Notes: a model not told the origin generated them from the sequence alone. Shown: positions 26,971-36,279, counted from the stretch's first letter. The stretch is 64,000 bases of DNA from Virgisporangium ochraceum (GCF_016863655.1 NZ_BOPH01000132.1:1-64000), one strand, 5' to 3'. Translations and numbers: made by a program.

Positions 26971-27047
26971 CGTCGATCTTGCAGTTGTGGCCGCACCTAT
27001 TTCCGGCTATGTCGCCCATTTCGGGGGCCACAACTGCAAGATCGGCG
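26971..27047 (+). repeat. 77-bp palindromic repeat element, copy 1
   Basis: Perfect 19-bp arms (26974-26992 and 27026-27044; CGATCTTGCAGTTGTGG plus CC) enclose a 33-nt loop. The reverse complement of the region 56411-56488 aligns with it across arms and both loop edges (GCACC near the start, CGGG near the end), so the two are copies of one family. It lies between the stops of the second cyclophilin gene and relA. ACGG-rich repeats follow it up to relA. Confidence 0.8.
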
Positions 27048-27111
27048 GGGGCTCGGACGGCGGACGGCGCGCGGCGGACGGCGACGGCCGGCGACGGGCG
27101 TGGCGCCCGGG

Positions 27112-29670
27112 TCAGTTGCCGGAGGTCACGCGGTAGGCGTCGTAGACGCCGTCCACCCGGCGTACGGCGCCCAGGAGGTGCTTCAGGTGCTGGGGATCGG
27201 CCATCTCGAAGCTGAAACGGCTCACCGCAACCCTGTCGCGGGTGGTGCTCACCGTCGCTGAGAGGATGTTGACCTTTTCCTCGGAGAGGACCTTGGTGAT
27301 GTCGGCCAGCAGGCGGTTCCGGTCGAGCGCCTCGACCTGGATCGACACCAGGAACGTCGACGCCGACGTGGGCTTCCAGGAGACCTCGAGCAGCCGCTCG
27401 GGCTGGGCCTTCAGGTCGGCCGCGTTGGCACACGTGTCACGGTGGACGCTGACGCCGCCGGAGCGGGTGATGAACCCGAAGATGTCGTCGTTGGGCACCG
27501 GCGTGCAGCAGCGGGCCAGCTTGATGTAGATGTCGGAGTCGCCCTGGACGACGACACCCGGGTCACTCGCCGACGAGCGCACCCGCGGCTGGCGGGTCGG
27601 GATCGCCGTCTCGGCGACGTCCTCGACCACCCCCTCGTCGCCGCCGTAGCCCGCGACGAGCCGCTGCACCACCGACTGCGCCGACACCTGGCCCTCGCCG
27701 ATCGCCGCGTACAGCGCGGCCACGTCGGCGAGGTGCAGGTCGCGGGCGATGGCGTTCAGGGCATCGGACGTGAGCAGGCGCTGCATCGGGAGACCCTGCT
27801 TGCGCATCGCCTTGAGCAGGGAGTCCTTGCCCAGCTCGATGGCCTCTTCGCGGCGCTCCTTGTTGAAGTGCTGCCGGATCTTGGTGCGGGCGCGGGGGCT
27901 CTTGACGAACCCGAGCCAGTCCTGCGTGGGTCCACTGGTATCGCTCTTCGACGTGAAGATCTCGATGACGTCGCCGTTGGACAGCGTCGACTCCAGCGGC
28001 ACCAGCTTGCCGTTGACCTTGGCGCCGATGCACTTGTGACCGACCTCGGTGTGCACCGCGTACGCGAAGTCGACCGGCGTCGACCCCGACGGCAACGCGA
28101 TCACGTCGCCCTTCGGCGTGAAGACGTAGACCTCCTGCGAGGACAGGTCGAAGCGCAGCGCGTCGAGGAACTCCGACGGGTCGGCCGCCTCCCGCTGCCA
28201 GTCGAGCAGCTGGCGCAGCCAGGTCATCTCGTCGATGTGCGCGGGCGGACCGGCGATCGTGGCGTTCTTGGTCTCCTTGTACCGCCAGTGCGCCGCGATG
28301 CCGTACTCGGCCGTGCGGTGCATCGCGTACGACCGGATCTGCATCTCCACGGGCTTGCCGGTCGGACCGATCACCGTGGTGTGCAGCGACTGGTACATGT
28401 TGAACTTCGGCATCGCGATGTAGTCCTTGAACCGGCCCGGGACGGGCTGCCAGTTCGCGTGGATCACGCCGAGCGCCGCGTAGCAGTCACGCACGCTATC
28501 GACCAGGATGCGCACGCCCACCAGGTCGTAGATGTCGGCGAACTCCCGTCCGCGCACGATCATCTTCTGGTAGACGGAGTACAGGTGCTTCGGCCGCCCG
28601 GAGACCTCCGCCTTGATCTTGGCGGTACGCAGGTCGTTGCCGACCTTCTGGGTGACCTGCCGCAGCAGCGCCTCGCGCTGGGGCGCGTGCTCGTTGATCA
28701 GGCGGTGGATCTCCTCGTACCGCTTCGGGAACAGCGTGCCGAAGGAGAGGTCCTCGAGCTCCCACTTGATCGTGTTCATGCCGAGGCGGTGCGCGAGCGG
28801 GGCCAGGATCTCCAGCGTCTCCTTGGCCTTCTGCTCCTGCTTCTCGCGGGGCAGGAAGGTGAGGGTGCGCATGTTGTGCAGCCGGTCGGCCAGCTTGATC
28901 ACCAGCACCCGCGGGTCCTTGGCCATGGCGACGACCATCTTGCGGATCGTCTCGGCCTTCGCGGCGTCGCCCAGCTTGACCTTGTCGAGCTTCGTGACGC
29001 CGTCGACCAGCAGCGCGACCTCGCCGCCGAACTCCGAGCGCACCGACTCCAGCGGGTACCCGCAGTCCTCCACGGTGTCGTGCAGCAGGGCCGCGGCCAG
29101 CGTGGTGGAGTCCATGCCGAGGTTCGCCAGGATCGTGGCGACGGCCAGCGGGTGCGTGATGTACGGGTCGCCGGAGCGCCGGTACTGCCCGTCGTGCAGC
29201 TCGTTGGCCTTGTCGTAGGCCCGCTGCAGCAGCCGCAGGTCGCCCTTGGGGTGCGAGTTGCGGTGCTGGGAGATCAGCGGCTCGAGCACCGAGCTGACCT
29301 GCTGGCTCTGCCACGGCGCGTTGAACCGGGCCAGCCGGGCCCGCACCCGCCGCCCGGTGGGCGTGCCGAGCAGCCCGAACGAGCCGGACCCCGGGTCGCC
29401 GTTCGGCGCGCCGGACGTCGGCGCCTGGACCTGTGCCGTGCCGTCGGACCCGTCGCCGCCCGGGAACGGCAGGATCTTCGCGCCGTTCTCGGCCGACCCG
29501 CCACCGTTCGACCCGTTCGACCCGTTCGTCGCCCCGGCGGTTTCCGAAGCCACCGCCGCGCCCGAACCCCCCGCGGGAGGCGCGTTGTCGCCGGACACCG
29601 ACCGCTCCTCCTCAGCCACGCCGTCTCCGCCCCCTCGACTCGGACCGGTAACCCGGACCCGAGACGCCAT
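27112..29670 (-). CDS. relA: bifunctional (p)ppGpp synthetase/hydrolase
   Basis: Long RSH enzyme controlling the stringent response by making and degrading (p)ppGpp. After a disordered N-terminus of roughly 100 residues come the HD hydrolase (ALLHDTVEDCG at about 193), the synthetase domain (ADIYDLVGVRILVDSVRDCYAALGVIH), a TGS domain (VFTPKGDVIALPSGSTPVDFAYAVHT) and a C-terminal ACT domain (VEALDRNRLLADITKVL). Both catalytic halves look intact. The ATG at 29670 gives 852 residues; a GTG at 29619 with GGAG seven bases before it is a good alternative and would remove 17 residues. Confidence 0.95.
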   Translation of the reverse strand: MASRVRVTGPSRGGGDGVAEEERSVSGDNAPPAGGSGAAVASETAGATNGSNGSNGGGSAENGAKILPFPGGDGSDGTAQVQAPTSGAPNGDPGSGSFGLLGTPTGRRVRARLARFNAPWQSQQVSSVLEPLISQHRNSHPKGDLRLLQRAYDKANELHDGQYRRSGDPYITHPLAVATILANLGMDSTTLAAALLHDTVEDCGYPLESVRSEFGGEVALLVDGVTKLDKVKLGDAAKAETIRKMVVAMAKDPRVLVIKLADRLHNMRTLTFLPREKQEQKAKETLEILAPLAHRLGMNTIKWELEDLSFGTLFPKRYEEIHRLINEHAPQREALLRQVTQKVGNDLRTAKIKAEVSGRPKHLYSVYQKMIVRGREFADIYDLVGVRILVDSVRDCYAALGVIHANWQPVPGRFKDYIAMPKFNMYQSLHTTVIGPTGKPVEMQIRSYAMHRTAEYGIAAHWRYKETKNATIAGPPAHIDEMTWLRQLLDWQREAADPSEFLDALRFDLSSQEVYVFTPKGDVIALPSGSTPVDFAYAVHTEVGHKCIGAKVNGKLVPLESTLSNGDVIEIFTSKSDTSGPTQDWLGFVKSPRARTKIRQHFNKERREEAIELGKDSLLKAMRKQGLPMQRLLTSDALNAIARDLHLADVAALYAAIGEGQVSAQSVVQRLVAGYGGDEGVVEDVAETAIPTRQPRVRSSASDPGVVVQGDSDIYIKLARCCTPVPNDDIFGFITRSGGVSVHRDTCANAADLKAQPERLLEVSWKPTSASTFLVSIQVEALDRNRLLADITKVLSEEKVNILSATVSTTRDRVAVSRFSFEMADPQHLKHLLGAVRRVDGVYDAYRVTSGN

Positions 29671-29745
29671 CGTACCCGTCCCTGGCAGCCGCAATAGCCG
29701 CTCAGCCGGGGGTATCGGATATGAGGCTCCCGTGAACCTTCCGGC

Positions 29746-29807
29746 GGTCGGGACCGGTGGTCGGGGCCGGTGATCAGGACCGTGGTCGGGGCCGTGATCG
29801 GGACCGG
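29746..29807. repeat. 12/13-bp tandem repeat between apt and relA
   Basis: Five units of the pattern GGTCGGGACCGGT: two of 13 bp (29746, 29759) then three of 12 bp (29772, 29784, 29796), with GATC and GGTC forms alternating. The array ends at the apt stop codon. It may act on the apt-relA boundary or simply be slippage-prone sequence. Confidence 0.7.
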
Positions 29808-29808
29808 G

Positions 29809-30357
29809 TCAGGCGACTACCAGGAGGGCGTGCACCTCGCGGGGTGCCAGCTTGGCCCGGGCACCGAGGAACTCCAGCTCCATGAGCACGCTGAACCCGG
29901 TCACCGTGCCGCCGGCCCGCTCGATGAGGCCGAGCGTCGCGGCGGCCGTGCCCCCGGTGGCGAGCACGTCGTCGACCACCAGGACGCGCTGGCCGGCCGT
30001 GAAGGCGTCGGCGTGCAGCTCCAGGGTCGCCTCGCCGTACTCCAGCGCGTACGTCGCCGCCAGCACCTTGCGGGGGAGCTTGCCCGCCTTACGGACGGGC
30101 ACCACCCCCACCCCGGCGGCGTAGGCGACCGCCGCCGCGATCACGAACCCGCGGGCCTCGATGCCCGCCACCACGTCGAACCGTCCCTGATGGCGGCTGA
30201 CGATGGCGTCGATGGTCGCGCGGAACGCCTCGCCGTCGGCGAACAGCGGCATCAGATCCTTGAACATGATTCCGGGCTTGGGAAAGTCCGGAACGTCGAG
30301 GACCCTGCTCGCCACCAGCTCGGCGGTCGCCTCGCCGCTGTCGCCCCGTACGGTCAC
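29809..30357 (-). CDS. apt: adenine phosphoribosyltransferase
   Basis: Purine salvage enzyme converting adenine and PRPP to AMP, 182 residues. Family hallmarks: RVLDVPDFPKPGIMFKDLMPLF at the N-terminus, the flexible loop VPVRKAGKLPRKV, and the PRPP-binding motif VLVVDDVLATGGTAAA. The frame is open upstream through secF, but the GTG at 30357 follows the secF stop by 14 bases and is the sensible start. Location between secF and relA is standard for actinobacteria. Confidence 0.94.
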   Translation of the reverse strand: MTVRGDSGEATAELVASRVLDVPDFPKPGIMFKDLMPLFADGEAFRATIDAIVSRHQGRFDVVAGIEARGFVIAAAVAYAAGVGVVPVRKAGKLPRKVLAATYALEYGEATLELHADAFTAGQRVLVVDDVLATGGTAAATLGLIERAGGTVTGFSVLMELEFLGARAKLAPREVHALLVVA

Positions 30358-30371
30358 GTGTTCGCCTGCCC

Positions 30372-31586
30372 TTACCGGCGCTTGCCGCTCTGGCGCTTGC
30401 GCGGCGTCTGCCGGCTCGCGCCGCCACCCGGCCGCGAACCGCCACCGCCGGAGCCCGAACGGGCGCCGGAGCCGGAGCCGGCCATCGCCTTGGTGGCCTT
30501 CTTGGCGGGCGGGGCCTCGTCGTCGACCTCGTCGACCTCGTCGAGGTCCTCGTCGACCTCGCGGGCCGGCTTCTTGAGGCTGGGGGCGCCCTTCTTCGCG
30601 GCGGCCTTGCGCGCCTCGCGGGGGTCGATGCCGGCCCGCCGGGCCGCGACCCGCTGCGCGTGCAGCTTGTAGCGGGTGTCGAGCATCTTGATGTCGACCA
30701 GCCACGGCGTGGCCAGGAACATCGACGAGTACGCACCGGTCGCCAGGCCCACGAACAGCACCAGCGCCAGGTCCTTCAGCGTGCCGACGCCGAGCAGGCC
30801 GGCGCCGACGAACAGCAGACCCGCGACCGGCAGCAGCGCGATCAACGACGTGTTGATCGAACGCATCAGCGTCTGGTTGACCGCGAGGTTCGCCGCCTCC
30901 GGGTACGTGTACCGCGTGGAGCCGAGCAGGCCGCGGGTGTTCTCCTGCACCTTGTCGAACACGACGACGGTGTCGTACAGGGAGAAGCCGAGGATCGTCA
31001 GCAGACCGATCACCGTGGCCGGACTGACCTCGAACCCGATCAGCGAGTAGATGCCGGCGGTGAGCACGAGGTCGTGGATGAGCGCGCCGATGGCCGCGAT
31101 CGCCATGGCCCGTTCGAACCGGATCCACAGGTACGCGGCGACGAGCACCAGGAACACGGCAAGACCGAGCAGCGCCCGTTCACTGACCGCCCGGCCCCAC
31201 GACGAGCTGACGTCGCTGATCGCGATCTGGCTCTCGGTGACGTTGGCGGCGTCGATGATCGCGTTGACCGCCGCTTCCCGCTGCTCCTCGTCGAGGTTCG
31301 GCGTGCGGATGAGGAAGTTGGCGTTCTGGCCGACCGTCTGCACGGACGTGACCGTGACGCCCGCGTCCTCGATCTTGGCGCGGACGTCCTCGACCGACAC
31401 CCCCGGCTGGACGGGCGCGATGAACTGCGTGCCACCGGCGAACTCGACGCCCCAGTGGAAGCCGCGGAACACCATGCTGCCGACGCACACCAGGATCAGC
31501 ACGGCCGACGCGATGTACCACCACTTGCGGTGCCCGATGAAGTTGTAGTTCGTCTCGCCCCGGTAGAGGCGGCGCAGAACACCCAT
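30372..31586 (-). CDS. secF: protein translocase subunit SecF
   Basis: Six-helix membrane component of the SecDF complex, which uses proton flow to help pull secreted proteins across the membrane. The 404 residues contain YNFIGHRKWWYIASAVLIL (helix 1), a first external domain, RFERAMAIAAIGALIHDLVLTAGIYSLIGFEVSPATVIGLLTILGFSLYDTVVVFD with the family signature, and the NQTLMRSINTS motif. The C-terminus is an unusually long, basic and Gly/Arg-rich cytoplasmic tail (about 90 residues). Three bases separate it from secD. Confidence 0.95.
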   Translation of the reverse strand: MGVLRRLYRGETNYNFIGHRKWWYIASAVLILVCVGSMVFRGFHWGVEFAGGTQFIAPVQPGVSVEDVRAKIEDAGVTVTSVQTVGQNANFLIRTPNLDEEQREAAVNAIIDAANVTESQIAISDVSSSWGRAVSERALLGLAVFLVLVAAYLWIRFERAMAIAAIGALIHDLVLTAGIYSLIGFEVSPATVIGLLTILGFSLYDTVVVFDKVQENTRGLLGSTRYTYPEAANLAVNQTLMRSINTSLIALLPVAGLLFVGAGLLGVGTLKDLALVLFVGLATGAYSSMFLATPWLVDIKMLDTRYKLHAQRVAARRAGIDPREARKAAAKKGAPSLKKPAREVDEDLDEVDEVDDEAPPAKKATKAMAGSGSGARSGSGGGGSRPGGGASRQTPRKRQSGKRR

Positions 31587-31589
31587 GGC

Positions 31590-33425
31590 TCAGGACTCCT
31601 TCGTGCGCAGCGCGCCGCGCCGGCCGGTGGTGGTGGCCGTCTCGGAGGCGGCCCGGTCCGAACGCATGTTGCCCAGGCCGGAGAAGCGCGGCGAGGTGAA
31701 CGCGTTCGCCCGCGACATCAGTGCGACCAGTGGATGGGTGAAGAGGAACACGACCAGCACGTCGATGATCGTCGACAGGCCCAGCGTGAACGCGAAGCCC
31801 TTCACGCCACCCACGGCGAGCAGGTACAGCACGGCCGCGGCGAGCATCAGGACCGTGTCGGCCGAGAGGATCGTGCGTCTGGCCCTCGACCAGGCCCGTG
31901 GCACGGCGCTGCGCACCGTGCGGCCGTCGCGCACCTCGTCTTTCAGTCGTTCGAAGAACACGACGAAGGAGTCGGCCGTGATACCGATCGCGACGATGAA
32001 CCCGGCGACGCCGGCGAGGGTCAGGGCGTACCCGAAGTTGCGCCCGAGCAGCACCAGCGACGCGAAGATCATGGCGCCGGAGACGACCAGGCTCAGCACG
32101 ACCACCAGGCCGAGCGCCCGGTAGTAGAGCAGGCAGTACAGCACGACGAGCGCGACACCGATCGCGCCGGCGATCAGGCCGCCCTCCAGGGCGGCGAGGC
32201 CGAGCGTGGCGCTGACCGTGTCGACCGACTCGATCTTGAAGCTCAGCGGCAGCGAGCCGTACTTCAGCTGGCGGGAGAGCGTGTCGACGTCCTCCTTGGT
32301 GAAGCCGCCGTAGATCTGCGCGTCGCCGGCGATGACGCCCTGGATGGTGGGCGCCGACACGACGCGGTTGTCGAGCACGATCGCGACCCGGCGCTGCTCC
32401 TCGGGAGCGCTGCCGCCGGCGTAGACGTCGCTGGTGAGCTTGGTCCACTTGTTCTGGCCGTCGCCGTCGAAGGACAGCGACACGACCCAGCCGTTGGTGG
32501 GGTCGGTGCCGAAGGTGGCGTCGTCGACGTCGTCACCGAGCACGGCGGCCTTGTCGAGCAGGAACTTCGTGGGGGCGCCGTTCTCCTCGCCGCAGGCGAC
32601 GACCTCCTCCTCGGGCTTGACGATCGAGCCCGGCGGCCGCTGGTTCAGCTTCTGGCAGCTGATCTGCGGGATGTTGTACTGCATCTGCGCCGGGAGGACC
32701 GACACCTCTTCGCCGGTGAGGGTCGTGAACGGCTCGAAGATCGCGGCGGTCTCGCCGGTGACCTGGCTGGGGTCCTGCACCTGCTGGGCGATCTGCAGCA
32801 CGTCACCGAGCTTGGCGACGACCTGTTCGCGCAGCTTGATGGTCTCCGGGTCGATCGTCGAGCTGGCGCTGGGCGACCCGCTGGGCGACCCGCTCGCCGC
32901 GCCGGAGGCGCTGCCGCTGGCCGACGCGCTCGGGGACCCGCTGGCCGACGCGCTCGGGCTCGCCGACGCGCTGGCCGAGCCGCTGGGGCTCGCCGAGGCG
33001 CTGGCCGACGCCGTGGCCTCGGGGTCCTCGCCGCTCTGGTCGGCGGTGGAGGAGAGCACCTTGCGGAAGCGGAGCTGGGCCGGCTGCACGAGCTTGCGCA
33101 GCTCGTTGGGGTCGGTCTGGCCGGCCACCTGGACGACGATGTTGCGGTCGCCGTCGATGGTGACGCTGGGCTCGGACACACCGCTCAGGTCGACCCGCTC
33201 GGCGATGATCTGCCGGGCCTGCTCCATCTGCTCGCTGTTGGGCGCACCTCCCCCGGGCGTGCGGGCCGACAGCGTCATGCTGGTGCCGCCCTGCAGGTCG
33301 AGCCCGAGTTTCGGATGGGGCTTCTTGTCGCCGGTCAGGAACACCAGCCCGTAAAGGGCGATGATGATCAACGCCAGAGCCACGAAGTATCGCGAGGGCT
33401 TGATCTGCCCTGATGGTGCGGCCAC
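31590..33425 (-). CDS. secD: protein translocase subunit SecD
   Basis: Partner of SecF, 611 residues with six predicted helices. N-terminal KPSRYFVALALIIIALYGLVFL, then GLDLQGGTSMTLS, the large external P1 region, and the C-terminal bundle with GVIAGDAQIYGGF, ALEGGLIAGAIGVALVVLYCLLYYRALGLVVVLSLV and the export motif GITADSFVVFFER. Residues of about 132-190 are an insertion made almost only of Ser, Ala, Gly and Pro, not found in model SecD proteins. It starts at a GTG. Confidence 0.95.
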   Translation of the reverse strand: MAAPSGQIKPSRYFVALALIIIALYGLVFLTGDKKPHPKLGLDLQGGTSMTLSARTPGGGAPNSEQMEQARQIIAERVDLSGVSEPSVTIDGDRNIVVQVAGQTDPNELRKLVQPAQLRFRKVLSSTADQSGEDPEATASASASASPSGSASASASPSASASGSPSASASGSASGAASGSPSGSPSASSTIDPETIKLREQVVAKLGDVLQIAQQVQDPSQVTGETAAIFEPFTTLTGEEVSVLPAQMQYNIPQISCQKLNQRPPGSIVKPEEEVVACGEENGAPTKFLLDKAAVLGDDVDDATFGTDPTNGWVVSLSFDGDGQNKWTKLTSDVYAGGSAPEEQRRVAIVLDNRVVSAPTIQGVIAGDAQIYGGFTKEDVDTLSRQLKYGSLPLSFKIESVDTVSATLGLAALEGGLIAGAIGVALVVLYCLLYYRALGLVVVLSLVVSGAMIFASLVLLGRNFGYALTLAGVAGFIVAIGITADSFVVFFERLKDEVRDGRTVRSAVPRAWSRARRTILSADTVLMLAAAVLYLLAVGGVKGFAFTLGLSTIIDVLVVFLFTHPLVALMSRANAFTSPRFSGLGNMRSDRAASETATTTGRRGALRTKES

Positions 33426-33483
33426 GGTGGTTCGGTCTCCCCTGGATGACAGAAGGGACGGCGCGGGCGGCGGTGCCGGCGCG

Positions 33484-33897
33484 TCAGTCCTGGTCGATGA
33501 CCTTCTTGGCGGTGAGGTCCGGCTTCTTCTCCAGATCCGGAGCCGGGTGCGCTTCGGGCTCGGAGGCGAGGTCCTCGTCGACCTCCTCCTCGTCGTCGAC
33601 GGTCGCGGCGGTCACCACGCGACTGATCGACGCCCGAGAATACGTGTTGAACACGCCCGGCGAGACCTCGAGGACGACCTTCTCGTCGTCGATCTCCGAC
33701 ACGAAGCCGTAGAGGCCGCCGATGGTCAGGACCTCGTCGCCGGGGCCGATGGACCTCTGCATCTCCTCGACCTGCTGGCGACGCTTCTTGTTCGGGCGGA
33801 TGAACAGGAAGTACATCGCACCGAAGAGGAGCACCATCATCAGCAGCGTGGGAGCGAAGCTTCCGCCACCGCCCTGGCTTTCCGCAGCGAACAACAC
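33484..33897 (-). CDS. yajC: preprotein translocase accessory protein YajC
   Basis: Small single-span protein of 137 residues associated with SecDF. SFAPTLLMMVLLFGAMYFLFIRPNKKRRQQ is the family's membrane helix and basic flank, followed by the compact MQRSIGPGDEVLTIGGLYGFV fold, then an acidic tail. The GTG at 33897 is preceded by GGGAAGGCAAGG. It is the first gene of the yajC-secD-secF-apt unit. Confidence 0.92.
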   Translation of the reverse strand: MLFAAESQGGGGSFAPTLLMMVLLFGAMYFLFIRPNKKRRQQVEEMQRSIGPGDEVLTIGGLYGFVSEIDDEKVVLEVSPGVFNTYSRASISRVVTAATVDDEEEVDEDLASEPEAHPAPDLEKKPDLTAKKVIDQD

Positions 33898-34072
33898 TTG
33901 GCCTTGCCTTCCCTTGACCGGACGGGTGTGTCCGGGCGGTAACCGGTTCGCCACGCGAACCGCGGCGAGTCTAGTCGGTGAAACTCCGCATGACCTCTGT
34001 GCCGTTATCACGGCTTCGTCACGCATGCATCACCGGCCGCGCCTGTGCCCTCCCCCGGGACCAACCGCGACA

Positions 34073-35122
34073 CTAGGGGTCCAGATTAAACAAACCCTCC
34101 GGGGCCTGTGTGACCGGCGTCGCTATCTGCGGTGGAGGAGTGCGTCCGAGGTGCCGCCACGCGTTCGCGGTGGCGACCCGGCCGCGCGGCGTGCGGGCCA
34201 GCAGCCCGGCCCGCAGCAGGAACGGCTCGCACACCTCGGCGACGGTGTCGGGCTGCTCGCCCACGGCGATGGCCAGCGTCGACAGCCCCACCGGTCCCCC
34301 ACCGAAGTTCTCCACCAGCGCCCGGAGCACGGCCCGGTCGAGCCGGTCGAGGCCCAGCGGGTCGACGTCGTAGACCTTCAACGCGGCGCGGGCGGCGGGC
34401 AGATCGACGACACCGGCGCCGCGCACCTCGGCGTAGTCGCGCACCCGGCGCAGCAGGCGGTTCGCGATGCGTGGCGTGCCGCGTGATCGCGAGGCGATCT
34501 CCGCGGCGCCGTCGGGCGTGATCGCGATGTTCAGGATCTGGGCTGACCGGCTGAGCACGCGTTCCAGCTCGTCGGGCTCGTAGAAGTCGAGGTGACCGAC
34601 GAAGCCGAACCGGTCGCGCATCGGCCCGGTGAGCAGCCCGGCCCGGGTGGTGGCGCCGACCAGCGTGAACGGCTCCACGTCGAGCGGGATGGCGGTGGCA
34701 CCCGGTCCCTTGCCCACCACCACGTCGACGCGGAAGTCCTCCATCGCGCTGTAGAGCAGCTCCTCGGCCGGCCGGGCGATGCGGTGGATCTCGTCGATGA
34801 ACAGGACGTCGCCGGCGGACAGGCTGGTGAGCACCGCGGCGAGGTCGCCGGCCCGCTCGATCGCCGGCCCGCTGGTGAGCCGCAGCCCGCTGCCCAGCTC
34901 GGTCGCGACGATCATCGACAGCGTGGTCTTGCCCAGCCCGGGCGAGCCGCTGAGCAGGATGTGGTCGGGCGGGGACCCGCGGCGCAGCGCGCTGTGCAGC
35001 AGGACCTCGAGCTGCTCGCGCACCCGCTGCTGGCCCACGAACTCGGCCAGCCGCTTCGGCCGGACGGTCGCCTCGGCGTCCCGGTCCTCGGGTGCCGCGA
35101 CGGCCGACGTCTCGTTGCTCAC
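34073..35122 (-). CDS. ruvB: Holliday junction branch migration helicase RuvB
   Basis: AAA+ motor of the RuvAB complex, 349 residues. RPKRLAEFVGQQRVREQL, Walker A GSPGLGKTT, Walker B VLFIDEIHR, sensor 1 LVGATTRAGLL, arginine-finger region GPMRDRFGF, and the C-terminal winged helix with RRVRDYAEVRG and GGGPVGLSTLA. It starts at a GTG overlapping the ruvA stop. Third gene of ruvCAB, which carries a LexA box upstream. Confidence 0.96.
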   Translation of the reverse strand: MSNETSAVAAPEDRDAEATVRPKRLAEFVGQQRVREQLEVLLHSALRRGSPPDHILLSGSPGLGKTTLSMIVATELGSGLRLTSGPAIERAGDLAAVLTSLSAGDVLFIDEIHRIARPAEELLYSAMEDFRVDVVVGKGPGATAIPLDVEPFTLVGATTRAGLLTGPMRDRFGFVGHLDFYEPDELERVLSRSAQILNIAITPDGAAEIASRSRGTPRIANRLLRRVRDYAEVRGAGVVDLPAARAALKVYDVDPLGLDRLDRAVLRALVENFGGGPVGLSTLAIAVGEQPDTVAEVCEPFLLRAGLLARTPRGRVATANAWRHLGRTPPPQIATPVTQAPEGLFNLDP

Positions 35123-35721
35123 CTGGTCGTCCCGAGCAGGCGGATGGCCTGCTTGAGCAGCACGGGCACCGGCGGCGGCTCGTCACCGACGGTCTCCGCG
35201 ACGGTCGCGACCGCCTGTTCCGCCTGCGCGGGCGTCCACCCGAGCCCGATCAACCCCTCGCGGACCTGCACCGACCAGGCGGCCGCGATCGGCGACGCGA
35301 CCGCGGGCACGTCGCCGCCGATGGGTCCGATGCGGTCGCGCAGTTCGAGCACCAGCTTCTCGGCGCCCTTCTTGCCGATGCCCGGCACCCGGGTGAGGGT
35401 GGCGACGTCGGCGGTGGCGATCGCGCGGCGCAGCACGTCGGGGTTGTGGATCGCGAGCGCGGCCTGCGCGATGCGGGGGCCGACGCCGCTGGCGGTCTGC
35501 AGCAGTTCGAAGAGGTGGCGGGCGTCGTCGTTGGCGAAGCCGTAGAGGGTCAGCGAGTCCTCGCGCACGATGAGACTGGTGGCGAGCCGGGCCTCCTCGC
35601 CGACCCGCAGCCCGGCGATCGTGCTCGGCGCGCAGCTGATGGCGAGCCCGACCCCACCGACCTCGACGACGACGCCGTCGGGTCCGATCGTGGTCACCTT
35701 GCCCCGGACGCTGGCGATCAT
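35119..35721 (-). CDS. ruvA: Holliday junction branch migration protein RuvA
   Basis: Junction-binding subunit, 200 residues. An N-terminal OB fold (MIASVRGKVTTIGPDGVVVEVGGVGLAI), two helix-hairpin-helix motifs (QTASGVGPRIAQAALAI and TRVPGIGKKGAEKLVLEL), then a flexible linker and the C-terminal domain III (VREGLIGLGWTPAQAEQAV) that grips RuvB. The ATG at 35721 overlaps the ruvC stop (ATGA), indicating coupled translation. Confidence 0.96.
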   Translation of the reverse strand: MIASVRGKVTTIGPDGVVVEVGGVGLAISCAPSTIAGLRVGEEARLATSLIVREDSLTLYGFANDDARHLFELLQTASGVGPRIAQAALAIHNPDVLRRAIATADVATLTRVPGIGKKGAEKLVLELRDRIGPIGGDVPAVASPIAAAWSVQVREGLIGLGWTPAQAEQAVATVAETVGDEPPPVPVLLKQAIRLLGTTR

Positions 35722-36245
35722 CGGTAGCTGCCCTTCTTCGCTGCTGCGGCCGCCTCGGCCAGCTTGTTCTTCACCGCGCCCCGCCAGGTGTGGCAGATCG
35801 CCAACGCGAGCGCGTCGGCGGCGTCGGCCGGTTTCGGTCGCTCGGTGAGCCGCAGCAGCCGGGTGACCATGGTGGTGACCTGCTCCTTGCCGGCCTGCCC
35901 CGAGCCGGTGACGGCGGCCTTCACCTCGCTGGGCGTGTACATGGCGACGGGCAGCCCGGCCCGCGCCGCCGCCAGCAGCGCCACCGCCCCGGCCTGCGCC
36001 GTGCCCATCACCGTGCGCACGTTGTGCTGGCTGAACACCCGCTCGACGGCGATCTGCTCGGGGCGGTGGTCGGCGATGAGCCGGGTCAGCTCCCGGTCGA
36101 GGTGCAGCAGCCGCTGCGACAGGTCGGCGCCCGGGTCGGTCTGCACCACGCCGACGAAGACGAGGTCGCCGGGCCGCCCCGGCCGCCCCTCGACCACGCC
36201 GACGCCACACCGCGTCAACCCGGGATCGACGCCGAGCACCCGCAC
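35718..36245 (-). CDS. ruvC: crossover junction endodeoxyribonuclease RuvC
   Basis: Holliday junction resolvase, 175 residues. The acidic catalytic set is visible: GVDPGLTRCG (first Asp), IAVERVFSQHNVRT (Glu), and the C-terminal KPADAADALALAICH with the last acidic pair. I start it at the GTG at 36245, which is preceded by GGGAGGGG; the longer upstream frame has no family similarity. A perfect LexA box lies 19 bp upstream of this start. First gene of ruvCAB. Confidence 0.95.
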   Translation of the reverse strand: MRVLGVDPGLTRCGVGVVEGRPGRPGDLVFVGVVQTDPGADLSQRLLHLDRELTRLIADHRPEQIAVERVFSQHNVRTVMGTAQAGAVALLAAARAGLPVAMYTPSEVKAAVTGSGQAGKEQVTTMVTRLLRLTERPKPADAADALALAICHTWRGAVKNKLAEAAAAAKKGSYR

Positions 36246-36263
36246 GCCCGCCCCTCCCACCAC

Positions 36264-36279
36264 TCGAACATCGGTTCGA
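36264..36279 (-). promoter_or_regulatory. LexA (SOS) box controlling ruvCAB
   Basis: TCGAACATCGGTTCGA is a perfect match to the actinobacterial SOS box TCGAAC-N4-GTTCGA, placed 19 bp before the ruvC start. It strongly suggests DNA-damage induction of ruvC-ruvA-ruvB. Confidence 0.85.
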
